Numbered from the stretch's first letter, positions 16,883 to 26,376 are shown. The stretch is DNA of 49,627 nucleotides from CAVRZY01 sp963725415 (GCA_963725415.1 CAVRZY010000199.1:1-49627), one strand, 5' to 3'. Translations and numbers: made by a program. Notes: generated from the sequence alone by a model not told the origin.

Positions 16883-19051
16883 GTGTCTACTTCCTCTCTC
16901 TCCCGTCGGCAGTTTCTTGAAAGCTCCGCACTCGTGGCCGGTGGCGCCGCATTCGAGCCACCGCCGGGTTGGTTCGACCGTCCGATGCGCTGGGCGCAGT
17001 TGACCCTAGTGGAAAATGACCCCGCGCAATATGATCGCGACTTCTGGCTCGACTACTTCCGCCGCATCCACGCGGACGCGGTGTGCCTTAGCGCCGGCGG
17101 CTGCGTGGCCTACTACCCTACCAACATCCCGCTGCACCACCGCAGCGCTTGGATGAAAGACGGCGACCCCTTCGGCGAGCTGATGGCTGGCTGCCGCAAA
17201 TTAAACATGATCGTGATCGCACGCACCGACCCGCATGCCACCTATCAGGATGTCTGCGATGCCCACCCGGATTGGATCGCCGTAGATGCGGGCGGCCACC
17301 CGCGCCGCCATTGGGCCAGCCCCGAGATGTGGGTCACCTGCGCCCTGGGTCCCTACAACTTCGAGTTTATGACCGAGGTCACCCGCGAGATCGTCTCACG
17401 CTACAAGGTGGACGGGATCTTCTCGAATCGTTGGGCCGGCTCGGGGATGTGCTACTGCGAGCATTGCCGCAGGAATTTCAAAGCCGCCTCCGGCATGGAC
17501 CTGCCGCGTACCAACGACCCGCAGGACCCGCGCCGCCGCAATTACATCCTCTGGCGCGAGCGGCGCCTGTTCGAACTCTGGCGCCTGTGGGACGCCGAGA
17601 TCCGCAAGATCAATCCCAACGCCCGCTTCATCGCCAACGCCGGCGGCGGCGCGCTCTCGAACCTCGACATGAAGACCATCGGCGAGCTGGCGCCCACCCT
17701 GTTCGCCGATCGCCAGGCCCGGCGCGGCCTGATGGCCCCTTGGGCCAACGGCAAGAACGGCAAGGAGTACCGCGCCACCCTGGGACGCAAAGCCATCGTC
17801 GGCATCTTCAGCGTGGGCCTCGAGGAACCCTATCGCTGGAAGGACTCCGTCCAGAGCGCGGCCGAAATCCGCGTCTGGGTGGCCGACGGCATCGCCAACG
17901 GCCTCCGTCCCTGGTTCACCAAGTTCTCCGGTACCCTTTACGACCGGCGCTGGCTGGGCGTGGTCGAGGATATCTACAACTGGCATTATCGCGCCGAGCG
18001 TTACCTCCGCAACGAAGCCTCTCTGGCGCGCGTGGCCCTGGTCTATTCCCAGCAGACCGCCACCTTCTACGGCGGCGAGCGCGCCCAGCAGAAGGTCGAG
18101 GACCACACGCTGGGCATGTACCAGGCCCTCATCGAAGGCCGCATCCCCTTCGAGATGGTTCACGACCGCCTGCTCGACGCCGAACACATCGACCGCTTCA
18201 AGCTGCTCATCCTGCCCAATATCGCCGCTCTCTCGGAGGCGCAGTGCGGCGAACTCCGCGCCTATGTCAAGCGCGGCGGCAGCCTCCTGGCCACGCATGA
18301 GACTTCGCTCTACGACGAATGGGGCGTGCGCCGGCAGAGCTTCGGGTTGGGGGATGTTTTCGGAGTGCGCTTCAACGGCCGCACTGAAGGCCCCATGCAG
18401 AACTCCTACCTCAAACTGGAGAAAGACTCCGGCAGCGGGCGCTACCATCCCATCCTGGCCGGCCTGGAAGATGCCGGCCGCATCATCAACGGCGTGTGGC
18501 GCGTGGACGTTTCGCCTCTGGCGCCCTACCCCAACCCGCCTCTCACGCTCATCCCCTCCTACCCCGACCTGCCCATGGAGAAGGTCTACCCGCGCCAGCC
18601 CAAGACCGACATCCCGGAGGTCTACCTCCGCCAGTCAGGCCCCAGCCGCATCATCTATTTTCCCTGGGACATCGACCGCACGTTCTGGGAAGTGCTCTCG
18701 GTCGATCACTTCCGCCTGCTGCGCAACGCCATCGAGTGGGCCACCGATGAGGAGAAGCCGGTTATTGTGGCCGGCCCCGGCGTCCTGGACGTCACCGCCT
18801 GGCGCCAGAAAGATTCCATGACCGTCCACCTGGTTAACCTCACCAACCCCATGATGATGAAAGGCCCCATCCGAGAACCCATCCCCATCGGCGCGCAGAA
18901 GCTCCGCGCGCGCCTGCCCGAAGGCAAGAAAGCGCGGAGGGTTCAATTGCTGGTAAGCGGCCAAACACCGCGCGTGGAGGAATCGGGAGGGTGGGTGGTC
19001 CTTACCGTTCCCTCGATCCTCATCCACGAAGTGGTCGCGATCGACCTGTAG
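16883..19051 (+). CDS. Tat-exported glycoside-hydrolase-like protein
   Basis: A 722-residue protein with a twin-arginine signal (SLSRRQFLESSALVAGGAAF). The first ~380 residues look like an alpha-amylase/beta-galactosidase-type TIM barrel of the 'hypothetical glycosyl hydrolase 6' type: DAVCLSAGGCVAYYP, DGIFSNRWAGSGMCYCEHCRR. The centre (LLILPNIAALSEAQCGELRA, KRGGSLLATHE) resembles the beta-galactosidase trimerisation/GATase-like domain. GTG at 16883 is chosen because GGAG sits six bases upstream and the Tat motif follows at once. The substrate is unknown; probable catalytic acids were not assigned. It follows the PEGA gene by 29 bases. Confidence 0.7.
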   Translation: MSTSSLSRRQFLESSALVAGGAAFEPPPGWFDRPMRWAQLTLVENDPAQYDRDFWLDYFRRIHADAVCLSAGGCVAYYPTNIPLHHRSAWMKDGDPFGELMAGCRKLNMIVIARTDPHATYQDVCDAHPDWIAVDAGGHPRRHWASPEMWVTCALGPYNFEFMTEVTREIVSRYKVDGIFSNRWAGSGMCYCEHCRRNFKAASGMDLPRTNDPQDPRRRNYILWRERRLFELWRLWDAEIRKINPNARFIANAGGGALSNLDMKTIGELAPTLFADRQARRGLMAPWANGKNGKEYRATLGRKAIVGIFSVGLEEPYRWKDSVQSAAEIRVWVADGIANGLRPWFTKFSGTLYDRRWLGVVEDIYNWHYRAERYLRNEASLARVALVYSQQTATFYGGERAQQKVEDHTLGMYQALIEGRIPFEMVHDRLLDAEHIDRFKLLILPNIAALSEAQCGELRAYVKRGGSLLATHETSLYDEWGVRRQSFGLGDVFGVRFNGRTEGPMQNSYLKLEKDSGSGRYHPILAGLEDAGRIINGVWRVDVSPLAPYPNPPLTLIPSYPDLPMEKVYPRQPKTDIPEVYLRQSGPSRIIYFPWDIDRTFWEVLSVDHFRLLRNAIEWATDEEKPVIVAGPGVLDVTAWRQKDSMTVHLVNLTNPMMMKGPIREPIPIGAQKLRARLPEGKKARRVQLLVSGQTPRVEESGGWVVLTVPSILIHEVVAIDL

Positions 19052-19067
19052 GCGCTCTTGTCACCGG

Positions 19068-19453
19068 CTACCAGATCACTTCTACCGAATATTGCGCAAT
19101 GAGCGGATCGGCAGTCACGATTGGCAGTTTCTCCATCAGGTTTTGGGCGATGAGGATACGGTCAAACGGGTCGCGGTGGTGGTTCGGGAGGCTTTCGACC
19201 CGCAACACATGGCTCAATTCCACCTGCAAGCTCCCAATGGCATAGCGTGACAATCGATCGGGGATGTACCGGCTGGCGGCTCTGGCAAGTTCAGCTTTCC
19301 GATCTGAGCCTTGATGGTGAGTTCCCAGGCGCTGGCCACGCTGAGCAAGAATTCGTTCCTGCCATCGCGAAGAAGCTCCCGAACCCGGGGTGAGAGGCGA
19401 GGATCATCTGCGGCCCACCACAAGAACGTGTGAGCATCCAGGAGCGCTCTCAT
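19068..19453 (-). pseudogene. VapC-type PIN-domain toxin, frameshifted
   Basis: Both halves of a PIN-domain ribonuclease are present in different frames. The N-terminal half (ALLDAHTFLWWAADDPRLS, SVASAWELTIKAQIGKLNLPEPP) ends in an early stop. The C-terminal half (RYIPDRLSRYAIGSLQVELS, then HHRDPFDRILIAQNL and TADPLIAQYSVEVIW) is one base away. A single extra A near 19271-19277, giving CCAAGCCGG, would restore a normal ~128-residue toxin with all acidic residues. It overlaps the antitoxin gene by ATGA. It is either an inactivated toxin or a sequencing error. Confidence 0.75.
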
Positions 19454-19683
19454 TTATAGAATTCGTCCAGGATCTCGTCCGGAAGCGGCGCGTCGAAGTC
19501 TGGTGCAATCCAGATCTTACCCTTGTCAAGGCCTGGGACACGCTCCCGCGGCTTCTCCGCAACCGGTACCAACCGGGCCATGGGCTTGCCAGCCTTGGCA
19601 ATGACGACCTCCTCGCCCATGCTCACCCGCGCCAGCAGCCTGGACAGGCGCGTCTTGGCTTCGTGGATATTCACCGTCAACAT
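19450..19683 (-). CDS. Phd/YefM-type antitoxin
   Basis: A 77-residue antitoxin with the classic Phd/YefM N-terminus: VNIHEAKTRLSRLLARVSMG, then EEVVIAKAGKPMARLVPV. The C-terminal part, rich in acidic residues (APDFDAPLPDEILDEFYK), is the toxin-binding tail. It would neutralise the downstream PIN toxin and repress its own operon. The start ATG is preceded by a run of G residues on the coding strand. The direct repeats in the promoter are a good operator candidate. Confidence 0.88.
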   Translation of the reverse strand: MLTVNIHEAKTRLSRLLARVSMGEEVVIAKAGKPMARLVPVAEKPRERVPGLDKGKIWIAPDFDAPLPDEILDEFYK

Positions 19684-19704
19684 GGATCGACCCCCCCCAG
19701 TTCG

Positions 19705-19734
19705 ATCTTAAACTAAGTCTTCAGACTAAGTCAA
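19705..19734 (-). promoter_or_regulatory. Antitoxin promoter with repeated operator
   Basis: On the minus strand: TTGACT (19729-19734), an 18-base spacer, TAAGAT (19705-19710). The spacer region contains two direct copies of ACTAAGTC (plus strand, 19712 and 19725), 13 bp apart. This is the layout expected for autorepression by the VapB/Phd protein. Confidence 0.55.
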
Positions 19735-19890
19735 AGCTGCGGCCCCTTCCACAGCCCTTTCGGAACTTACTCAAAGAAACTGGGCGAGGGCAAGCTAACT
19801 CGCTCTCGCCCCCCGGCCAGAATTGTCCGGTAACGGCCCACAGTAAGGCTTCCGGTTGTCCATCTGACGAGGAAGTGCTAGCTTTCTGTT

Positions 19891-22322
19891 ATGCGGGGCG
19901 TGGTTGACGATGTTCGCTACGCAGTCCGCGTGCTGTCCAGGAAGCCGGGGTTCTTCTGTGCGGCGGTACTGATCCTGGCGCTTGGGATCGCGGCGAGCAC
20001 TGCGACGTTCAGCGTGGTGAGTGCTGTCCTGCTGAGCCCGCTGCCGTATCGCGGGCCCGACCGCATTGTCGTGGTCTGGGAAAAGCGGCAGAAGGAAGGG
20101 ACCCCGCAGAACGCTGTCTCGCCTGCGGATTACCTGGACTGGCGCGAGCAGAATCATGTGTTCTCCGCGCTGGACGCCAGCGACCAGGGCTCGATGAATC
20201 TGACGGGCGCGGGCCGGGCCAGGCGTGTTGTCTGGACTTCGGCGACGGCCGATCTCACCGGGGTGTATGGAATTCAGCCAGTCATTGGGCGGGCCTTCAA
20301 CCGGGCGGATGAGAACGGAAACGGGCGCGTTGTCGTCCTGAGCCATGGATTGTGGCAGGAGCAGTTCGGAGGCGATCCCAAGATTCTTCACCGCATCATT
20401 CACCTGAATGAGGAGCCGTATGAAGTAATCGGAGTTCTTCCCGCACGCTTTCGAATCTATTTCGGTGCAGATTCGGACGTGTATGTGCCCCAGATCTTCA
20501 CTCCGAAGGACCGCCTAAACCGGATGGGCCACGCGCTCCTGGTGACAGGGCGCCTGCGGAATGGGGTTGCTCTGAGCGAAGCACAGGCTGAAATGGAAAC
20601 GATCAGCCGGGCCCTTGAATCCAAGTACCCCGAGGCGAACACGGGCCACTCCGCCAACCTGATTCCACTGCCGCGGCAATTGACCGAGCGCATTCGTCCC
20701 GTGCTGCTGATGCTCATGTCAGCGTTTCATTTGTGCTGCTGATCGCCTGTGCGAACGTGGCTAATCTGCTGCTCGCGCGGTCAGCGCTTCGCAAAGGCGA
20801 AATGGCGATGCGCCGAGCGCTCGGCGCCCAGAATCGACAGATCCTTCGGCTCCAGCTTGCCGAAAGCAGTCTGATCGCCGGTGTCGCTGCCGGGCTGGGA
20901 ATCGGACTGGCGCATCTCGGACTGAGACTCGTGCCGCTGCTTCCCCAGACGCTGGGAGCATCGAATCTGCCTGGACTGGACCATATCGCGCTGGATAACC
21001 GAGTGCTGATGTTCGCCCTCGGTCTCTCGGCGCTGACGGCCCTGGTGTTCGGCATCCTCCCTGCACTCCAGTTTTCAGGCGCGAAGCTACAGGAAGGATT
21101 GCAGATGTCCGGTCGCTGGTTTTCAGGAGGCGTGGCGAGTCGCAGGCTGAGGAGCGTTCTGGTTGTCAGCGAGATGGGCGTGGCCTGCGCGCTTCTGATT
21201 GGCGCCGGTCTGCTCACTGACAGCTTGGGCCGTTTGCTCAGGCAGGACCCTGGCTTCAGCGTCCAAAACCGGCTGACGATGGAGCTGTCGCTGCCTCAGC
21301 GCCGCTACCGGGATTTGAAGAGCCAGAACGCTTTTTATGATCGACTCCTTCGGCGTGTCTCTGCTCTGCCCGCGGTGGATTCCGCGGGGCTCACCACTCT
21401 GATACCCGGCAACACCTGGGGGCCGCGATTCGGTCTGGTGATTGAAAACAGACCGCGTCCTCGAACCTCAGAGGAATGGCCGAAGATTTCCTGGCGAGTC
21501 GTGAGCCACGGCTATCTGGCAACCATGAACATCCCGGTGCTGCGAGGGCGTGGCTTCACACCATCGGATACGACGGATGCGCCCCAGGTGGCATTGATCA
21601 GCGAGGCGGCATTACGGCGTTTCTACGGAGGCCAGGACCCGCTGGGCACGCGAATCGCGCTGGCCCACGATCCAACATGGCGCACCGTAGTGGGTATCGC
21701 AGGGAGCACCAGATACTTGGGCCTCGAGAAAGAACCGGAGCCGGAGCTATACCTGCCAACAACGCAGTTCATGGTTCCCGGGCTCCAGATCGGTCTTGTG
21801 GTCCATGGGTTGGCCGATGTGTCCCGGCTGAGGCGGCCCATCGAGCGGGAGATTGCCGCCATAGATCCAGAGCTCCCTGAAAGCCGGATCAGGACGGTGG
21901 AGGAGCTTGTCGCCGAGTCTACAGCTTCGCAACGATTCAGCACAGTCTTGCTGAGCGCATTCGCAGCGATCGCGTTCCTGCTGGCGGCAACGGGGCTGTA
22001 CAGCGTCTTGGCGTACTCGGTGACGCAACGTAGGAAAGAGATCGGCATTCGAGTCGCGATCGGAGCCCGCCGTGCCGATATTTTCCGGCTCATTATGGCC
22101 GAAGGGACCGAAAAGGCCGTCACTGGCATTGCTTGCGGCGGTTTAACGGCATTTGTGCTGTCAGGAGCGCTAAGGGCCCTGCTGTTCGGCGTTTCACCTG
22201 CGGAGCCTTGGATCTACGCGGCGGCCGCCGGTCTGCTTTTCGCGGTCGCATTGATTGCAGGCTTGATCCCCGCAGTCAGGGCTATGCGAGTAGACCCAAT
22301 CCAGACGCTCAGGCAGAATTGA
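19891..22322 (+). CDS. ADOP-family ABC transporter permease (frameshifted)
   Basis: A MacB/FtsX-type permease of the acidobacterial duplicated orphan permease family. The N-terminus VVDDVRYAVRVLSRKPGFFC and LALGIAASTATFSVVSAVLL is diagnostic. It has a MacB-like periplasmic domain, then FtsX domains in the middle (IACANVANLLLARSALRKGE) and at the C-terminus (AYSVTQRRKEIGIRVAIGAR). The reading frame is broken once: it closes at 20742 after MLMSAFHLCC, while the correct frame resumes around 20730 with SFVLLIACAN. Corrected length is about 810 residues, normal for the family. No ATPase gene adjoins it, as usual for these orphan permeases. Confidence 0.85.
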
Positions 22323-22340
22323 CGATTCCAGCGTCCCGCG

Positions 22341-22387
22341 GCGCCAGACACAGCAATCGTCAATCGTCAATCCCGCAATCGTCAATT
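22341..22387. repeat. CAATCGTCAAT repeat, copy 1 (long form)
   Basis: The first 31 bases (22341-22371) are identical to 33699-33729, starting GCGCCAGACACAG and running through two overlapping CAATCGTCAAT words. A third word follows after a 5-base spacer. The repeat lies between the convergent ADOP and TonB genes. Confidence 0.75.
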
Positions 22388-22412
22388 TCCCCGGCACAGT
22401 TGCTCCGCCCGC

Positions 22413-22458
22413 AGGTGCCGCTCGCTCCGTTGTTCGGTTGCGGCCATGCCGCGCTGTG
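22413..22458 (+). repeat. REP-like repeat, copy 3
   Basis: Same family as 5114-5159. Here the hairpin GCGGC-CAT-GCCGC is perfect. It follows the CAATCGTCAAT repeat by 25 bases; the same two repeat types also lie next to each other near 5000-5160. Confidence 0.7.
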
Positions 22459-22499
22459 CCATCAGCCCCGAATTTTGCTGGCGCCTCGTGCTGAGAAAT

Positions 22500-22511
22500 C
22501 CGCCTTGGCGG
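22500..22511 (-). terminator. Possible hairpin terminator after the TonB gene
   Basis: CCGCCTTGGCGG is a perfect inverted repeat directly after the TonB stop codon. Only a weak T-rich tail follows on the minus strand, so a Rho-independent function is uncertain. Confidence 0.3.
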
Positions 22512-22512
22512 C

Positions 22513-23289
22513 TCAGTTCAGATTGAAGATCACCTCGATGGGCGCGATCACTTCGACGGGTTCGCCGTTGAGCAGGGTGGGCTGATAGACCCATTTCCTG
22601 ACGGCGTCGAGAGCCGCGGGGATCAGCAACGGATGTCCGCTGACCGCCCGAAGCTGCTGGATAGTGCCGTCTCTGGCGATGACGCCCTCCAATCGCACCA
22701 CGCCCGAGATGCGTGCCTGCCTGGCCAGGGGAGGATAGACGGGTATGGGTTGATGGATGATCTTGGCCTGCTGCACGAGGCCGCCCACTGTGATCCGCTT
22801 GGGGGGCGCGGGCGCAGCAGCAGTCCGAGCCACGGCCGGTGGTGGAGCCGGCGCAGGCATCACGGTCGAGCGAAGCGAATCAAGAAGCGAGCCCATGAGG
22901 CCCCCGCGACCCTCGCCAAGCACGCCCGTGCCACCGACTACGCCGACCTCACTTGACGGTAGGGACGGCGCCGGTTCCTCGATGATCCGGGCAGGCCTGG
23001 GAGGCATCCTGACCGGCTCAAGCAGACGGCCATCAATGATTTGACGAGTGATGACGCGCGGCTTGACCGTCGCTCCGGTGTCCGGTGGAGGCGGGGGCAG
23101 CGGCCTGGGTGGAGACGGCACCATGTAGAAGATGTGCTGGGCCAACTGGGCCTGGGGCAACCTATCGGTCAACACCAAAGGGAGCAGAGTGGCGATCCCC
23201 ACCGCCAGCATCTGCCCAGTGAAGGAAACCAGCACGGTCCAGGGATTGTGCGTCCTCGCCCCGGTGAGGAGAAGCGTCTGCTCGAACAT
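22513..23289 (-). CDS. TonB-family energy transducer
   Basis: A 258-residue protein with a cytoplasmic N-terminus, one transmembrane helix (FTGQMLAVGIATLLPLVLT) and a proline-rich periplasmic linker (PSPPRPLPPPPPDTG). It ends in a C-terminal TonB domain (PVYPPLARQARISGVVRLEG, LDAVRKWVYQPTLLNGEPVE). TonB proteins pass proton-motive force from ExbBD to outer-membrane receptors. ATG 23289 is chosen because AAGGAGGT precedes it. No exbB or exbD gene is adjacent, which is common for the multiple TonB paralogues of Acidobacteriota. Confidence 0.85.
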   Translation of the reverse strand: MFEQTLLLTGARTHNPWTVLVSFTGQMLAVGIATLLPLVLTDRLPQAQLAQHIFYMVPSPPRPLPPPPPDTGATVKPRVITRQIIDGRLLEPVRMPPRPARIIEEPAPSLPSSEVGVVGGTGVLGEGRGGLMGSLLDSLRSTVMPAPAPPPAVARTAAAPAPPKRITVGGLVQQAKIIHQPIPVYPPLARQARISGVVRLEGVIARDGTIQQLRAVSGHPLLIPAALDAVRKWVYQPTLLNGEPVEVIAPIEVIFNLN

Positions 23290-23410
23290 GGTTGTGTACC
23301 TCCTTGTTCCCCGTCGATTGCTCAACCTCCGCAGGAATAGACACCGCAGTCAGCAGAATGGTTCCGCGGCGGCAGGGCCGGCTGCGTGGTACCATGATGA
23401 CTTCGAAAAA

Positions 23411-24196
23411 GTGCGAGTTGACGGCAAGGTCGTTCTAATCACAGGCGCCTCGGAGGGCATCGGAGCGGCCTGCGTAGAGGCGTTTCGGCGTAAGGGCGCG
23501 CGGCTTTCGCTCACCGCGCGTTCGCAGCAAAAGCTGGAACAGGTGGGCGGAGGTGAGGCCCTGGTGACGGCGGGCGACCTGAGCCGGCCCGAGCTTCGCC
23601 GGCGGGTCGTCGAGGGAACCCTCGAGCGCTTTGGTGCGGTTGACATTCTGGTCAACAATGCGGGAGTTGGGCTGTACGTGCCATCCTGGCGTGCGCCCAT
23701 GCCACTGGTGCGGCAGATGTTTGAGCTGAATTTATTTGCCGCCCTGGAGATGATTCAACTGGTCGTGCCGCACATGCGGAAGCAGGGGAGCGGGGTCATC
23801 GTCAACGTCAGCTCGATTACCGGGAAAATGACCACGCCCTGGCTGACGCTGTATTCCACCTCCAAGTACGCGCTGTGTTCGCTGGGAGACGGCTTGCGCA
23901 TGGAGCTCCAGGGGGACGGCATTCAGGTGACCACGGTGTGCCCCGGTCACGTGATCACCGCCTTCAGCGACCACGCTCTCCAGGGGCAGGCCCCGCAGGC
24001 CGTGGTGCGGGCCAGGAAATTCTCGATCTCCGCAGAGCAATGCGCCCAGGCCATTGTCCGAGGGGTGGAGCGGGGGGCGCGCACCGTGATGACCCCGCGG
24101 GGCGGCTGGCTGGTGGTGGCCGCCGCGCGGCTGCTGCCCTCCCTGGTAGACGCGCAATTGGCGCGCATGTATCATAGCTCGGAGCGCTCCGAATGA
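23411..24196 (+). CDS. Short-chain dehydrogenase/reductase
   Basis: A classical SDR of about 261 residues. Visible motifs are the Rossmann glycine motif TGASEGIGAA, NNAG for adenine-ring stabilisation, the catalytic serine in VNVSSITG and the YSTSK tyrosine-lysine pair. The start is taken as GTG 23411 (VRVDGKVVLITGAS) because upstream in-frame sequence has no family similarity. It overlaps aroK by ATGA, so the two are co-transcribed. The hydrophobic C-terminus (GWLVVAAARLLPSLVDAQL) suggests membrane association. The substrate is unknown. Confidence 0.82.
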   Translation: MRVDGKVVLITGASEGIGAACVEAFRRKGARLSLTARSQQKLEQVGGGEALVTAGDLSRPELRRRVVEGTLERFGAVDILVNNAGVGLYVPSWRAPMPLVRQMFELNLFAALEMIQLVVPHMRKQGSGVIVNVSSITGKMTTPWLTLYSTSKYALCSLGDGLRMELQGDGIQVTTVCPGHVITAFSDHALQGQAPQAVVRARKFSISAEQCAQAIVRGVERGARTVMTPRGGWLVVAAARLLPSLVDAQLARMYHSSERSE

Positions 24197-24720
24197 TTTT
24201 GAAGCTGGCACGGAGTCCCGCCATCTATCTGGTCGGTTTCATGGGCAGCGGCAAGAGCACCGCCGGCCGGCTGCTGGCCGATAAACTAGGCTGGGGCTTC
24301 GTGGACCTCGACGCCGAGATCGAAGCCGAGCAGGGAATGTCCATCCCGGAGATTTTCGAGCAGCACGGGGAAGAGCATTTCCGGAAGCTGGAGACCGAGG
24401 CCATTCGCAAGCGGGTGCACCTGGTGCAGTCCGGCAGAGCGGCGGTGGTGGCCTTGGGAGGCGGGGCTTTCGCGCAGCCGTGCAACTTCGAGCTGCTCGA
24501 GCACAACGGCGTCACCGTGTGGCTGGATTGTCCCCTGGAGATGGCCTGGCGCCGCGTCCAGGCCGGCGCTAATCGCCCCCTGGCGCGGGACCCTCGGAAA
24601 TTTGAGGAGTTGTTCCGCGCCCGGCGGGAGAGTTACGCGCGCGCCGATTATCGCATAGAAGTGACCGCCGAGGATCCTCAGGCGGTGGCCGAAGCCGTGC
24701 TTGCGCTGCCGCTTTTCTGA
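24193..24720 (+). CDS. aroK: Shikimate kinase
   Basis: Phosphorylates shikimate to shikimate 3-phosphate in the aromatic amino acid pathway, in the cytoplasm. The 175-residue protein has the P-loop GFMGSGKST (residues 15-23), the DLDAEIE acidic pair that binds shikimate, FRKLE, the glycine-rich LGGGAF and the lid arginine in RPLARD. Length is normal. It is translationally coupled to the SDR gene upstream and lies 14 bases before the glycerate kinase. No other aro gene is in the window. Confidence 0.92.
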   Translation: MILKLARSPAIYLVGFMGSGKSTAGRLLADKLGWGFVDLDAEIEAEQGMSIPEIFEQHGEEHFRKLETEAIRKRVHLVQSGRAAVVALGGGAFAQPCNFELLEHNGVTVWLDCPLEMAWRRVQAGANRPLARDPRKFEELFRARRESYARADYRIEVTAEDPQAVAEAVLALPLF

Positions 24721-24734
24721 GGACAACCTAAAGC

Positions 24735-26069
24735 ATGTCCCAACGACTCCTGCGCAAACACGCCGTGGCCATTTTCAAGGCGGCCCTGAAAGCGGCCGAT
24801 CCAGTCGAGGCGGTGCTGCGGCGCCTGAAGGTTGAACGAGACGTCCTCATCGCGGGCCAGCGCCGGTATCGACTAGAGTCTTTCCGGAACATCTACGTGG
24901 TCGGAGCGGGCAAGGCCAGCGCGGCCATGGCGTCGGGCGTCGAGCGGATCCTGGGACGGCGCGTCCGAAGCGGCTGGATCAATGTGAAGTACGGGCACCT
25001 GGCCAGGCTGCGGCGTATCCAGTTGAACGAGTGTGGCCATCCCGTCCCGGACGCGAGCGGAGTTCGCGGCGCCGAGCGCATCATGGAGATCGCCCAGTGC
25101 GCCGGCCAAGACGACCTCCTGCTGTGCCTGATCTCGGGTGGGGCTTCGGCGTTGATGGTGGCGCCCGCTCCGCCCATCACGCTGGAAGAGAAGCAAGCCA
25201 CCACTAGGCTCCTGCTGGCCTCGGGAGCGAACATCCACGAGATGAACGCCGTCCGCAAACACCTTTCCAGCGTCAAGGGCGGGCAACTGGCGCGGCTGGC
25301 CTATCCGGCCACCGTTCTGTCGCTCCTGCTTTCGGACGTGATCGGAGACGATCTGGACGTGATCGGGTCCGGGCCGACGGCCCCGGATCGCTCGACCTTC
25401 GCTGCCGCGAAGGCCACTCTGGAGAAGTACGGGCTCTGGGAGCGCGTGCCGTCAGCGGTGCGGGAGCGGATCCAGAGCGGGGTTCGGGGCGAGATTTCGG
25501 AAACGCCCAAAGCAGGCGAGCGGGTCTTCGGCCGTACGCAAAACCTGGTCATCGGCAGCAACCGCCTGGCGGTGGACGCGGCGGCCCGCAGGGCGCGGGA
25601 GTTCGGCTTCCGCACCCTAGTGCTTTCCACCTTCATCCAGGGCGAGACCCGCGACGTGGCGCGCATGCACTCCGCCATCGCCAAAGAGGTGCTCAGCTCC
25701 GGCCGCCCGGTGAAGCCGCCCGCCTGTCTCATTTCTGGCGGCGAGACCACGGTGACCCTCAAGGGCCATGGCCTGGGCGGGCGCAACCAGGAGTTCGTCC
25801 TGGCAGCCGCCATCGATCTGGCCGGTTCAGATCGCGTGGTCGTTCTGAGCGGCGGTACAGACGGAACCGACGGCCCCACCGATGCCGCCGGTGCCATCGC
25901 CGACGGCCGGACCTTCGTGCGCGCCGAACGCCTGGGTCTCGATGCCAAGCGATTTCTGGCTGACAACGATTCCTATCATTTCTTCCAGCCCCTGGGCGAC
26001 CTTCTGAAGACCGGTCCCACGGGCACCAACGTAATGGACGTGCGGCTCCTGTTGGTCGGCGGCCGCTAG
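24735..26069 (+). CDS. Glycerate 2-kinase (DUF4147/MOFRL type)
   Basis: A 444-residue glycerate kinase of the GckA/TtuD class, which phosphorylates D-glycerate at the 2-position. The N-terminal DUF4147 domain has VVGAGKASAAMA and LISGGASALMVAP. The C-terminal MOFRL domain has GHGLGGRNQEFVLAAA and GGTDGTDGPTDAAGA. It follows aroK closely, though no pathway link to it is obvious. It could serve serine-cycle, glyoxylate or sugar-acid metabolism. Confidence 0.88.
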   Translation: MSQRLLRKHAVAIFKAALKAADPVEAVLRRLKVERDVLIAGQRRYRLESFRNIYVVGAGKASAAMASGVERILGRRVRSGWINVKYGHLARLRRIQLNECGHPVPDASGVRGAERIMEIAQCAGQDDLLLCLISGGASALMVAPAPPITLEEKQATTRLLLASGANIHEMNAVRKHLSSVKGGQLARLAYPATVLSLLLSDVIGDDLDVIGSGPTAPDRSTFAAAKATLEKYGLWERVPSAVRERIQSGVRGEISETPKAGERVFGRTQNLVIGSNRLAVDAAARRAREFGFRTLVLSTFIQGETRDVARMHSAIAKEVLSSGRPVKPPACLISGGETTVTLKGHGLGGRNQEFVLAAAIDLAGSDRVVVLSGGTDGTDGPTDAAGAIADGRTFVRAERLGLDAKRFLADNDSYHFFQPLGDLLKTGPTGTNVMDVRLLLVGGR

Positions 26070-26109
26070 CGCTCCCTCGTTTACAGGCGCCTGCGGCCTG
26101 CTATTGCCC

Positions 26110-26115
26110 TACAAT
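26110..26115 (+). promoter_or_regulatory. -10 box of a probably leaderless antitoxin gene
   Basis: TACAAT, then six bases, then the GTG start of the antitoxin gene. The distance places the transcription start on or next to the start codon. The GGAGG just before the GTG is too close to act as a ribosome-binding site. Confidence 0.5.
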
Positions 26116-26121
26116 GGAGGC

Positions 26122-26376
26122 GTGAGGAAACGCCAGACCCTCTACATCAAGAGTCCTCAGGCTCACCGGCTGGCCAAGCAGCTCAGCCGGCGGATGGGCG
26201 CGACCATGAGCGATGCCGTGGCCCACGCGCTCGAAGAGCAGACACAGAAAAAAGGACAGCCCGTCAGTCGGGAGAAGATCGACGTCATCTGCTCCGAGAT
26301 CGCGACCCTGCCCGTTCTGGACTCCCGCCCGCCGGAAGAGATTCTAGGCTACGACGAGTTCGGGATACCTCGATAG
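26122..26376 (+). CDS. Orphan VapB-type antitoxin (Rv0623 family)
   Basis: About 84 residues from GTG 26122 (an in-frame TTG at 26104 would add six). It matches the Rv0623/PSK-type VapB family: an N-terminal ribbon-helix-helix-like part (QTLYIKSPQAHRLAKQLSRR, TMSDAVAHALEEQ) and the very typical tail LPVLDSRPPEEILGYDEFGI. In this family the vapC toxin normally follows at once. Here no PIN gene follows; a 131-bp MITE begins 21 bases downstream instead. The antitoxin is therefore orphaned in this window. Confidence 0.82.
   Translation: MRKRQTLYIKSPQAHRLAKQLSRRMGATMSDAVAHALEEQTQKKGQPVSREKIDVICSEIATLPVLDSRPPEEILGYDEFGIPR

Noticed and set aside
17149..18300. Alternative plus-strand frame inside the glycosidase-like gene
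   Set aside because: Arg/Pro-rich shadow of the Tat-exported protein, which has a proper start and signal.
19691..19698. Run of eight C's before the antitoxin as a phase-variable tract
   Set aside because: It lies in the leader of the antitoxin gene outside any frame. On the coding strand it is a G run serving as a plausible ribosome-binding site, and there is no evidence of length variation.
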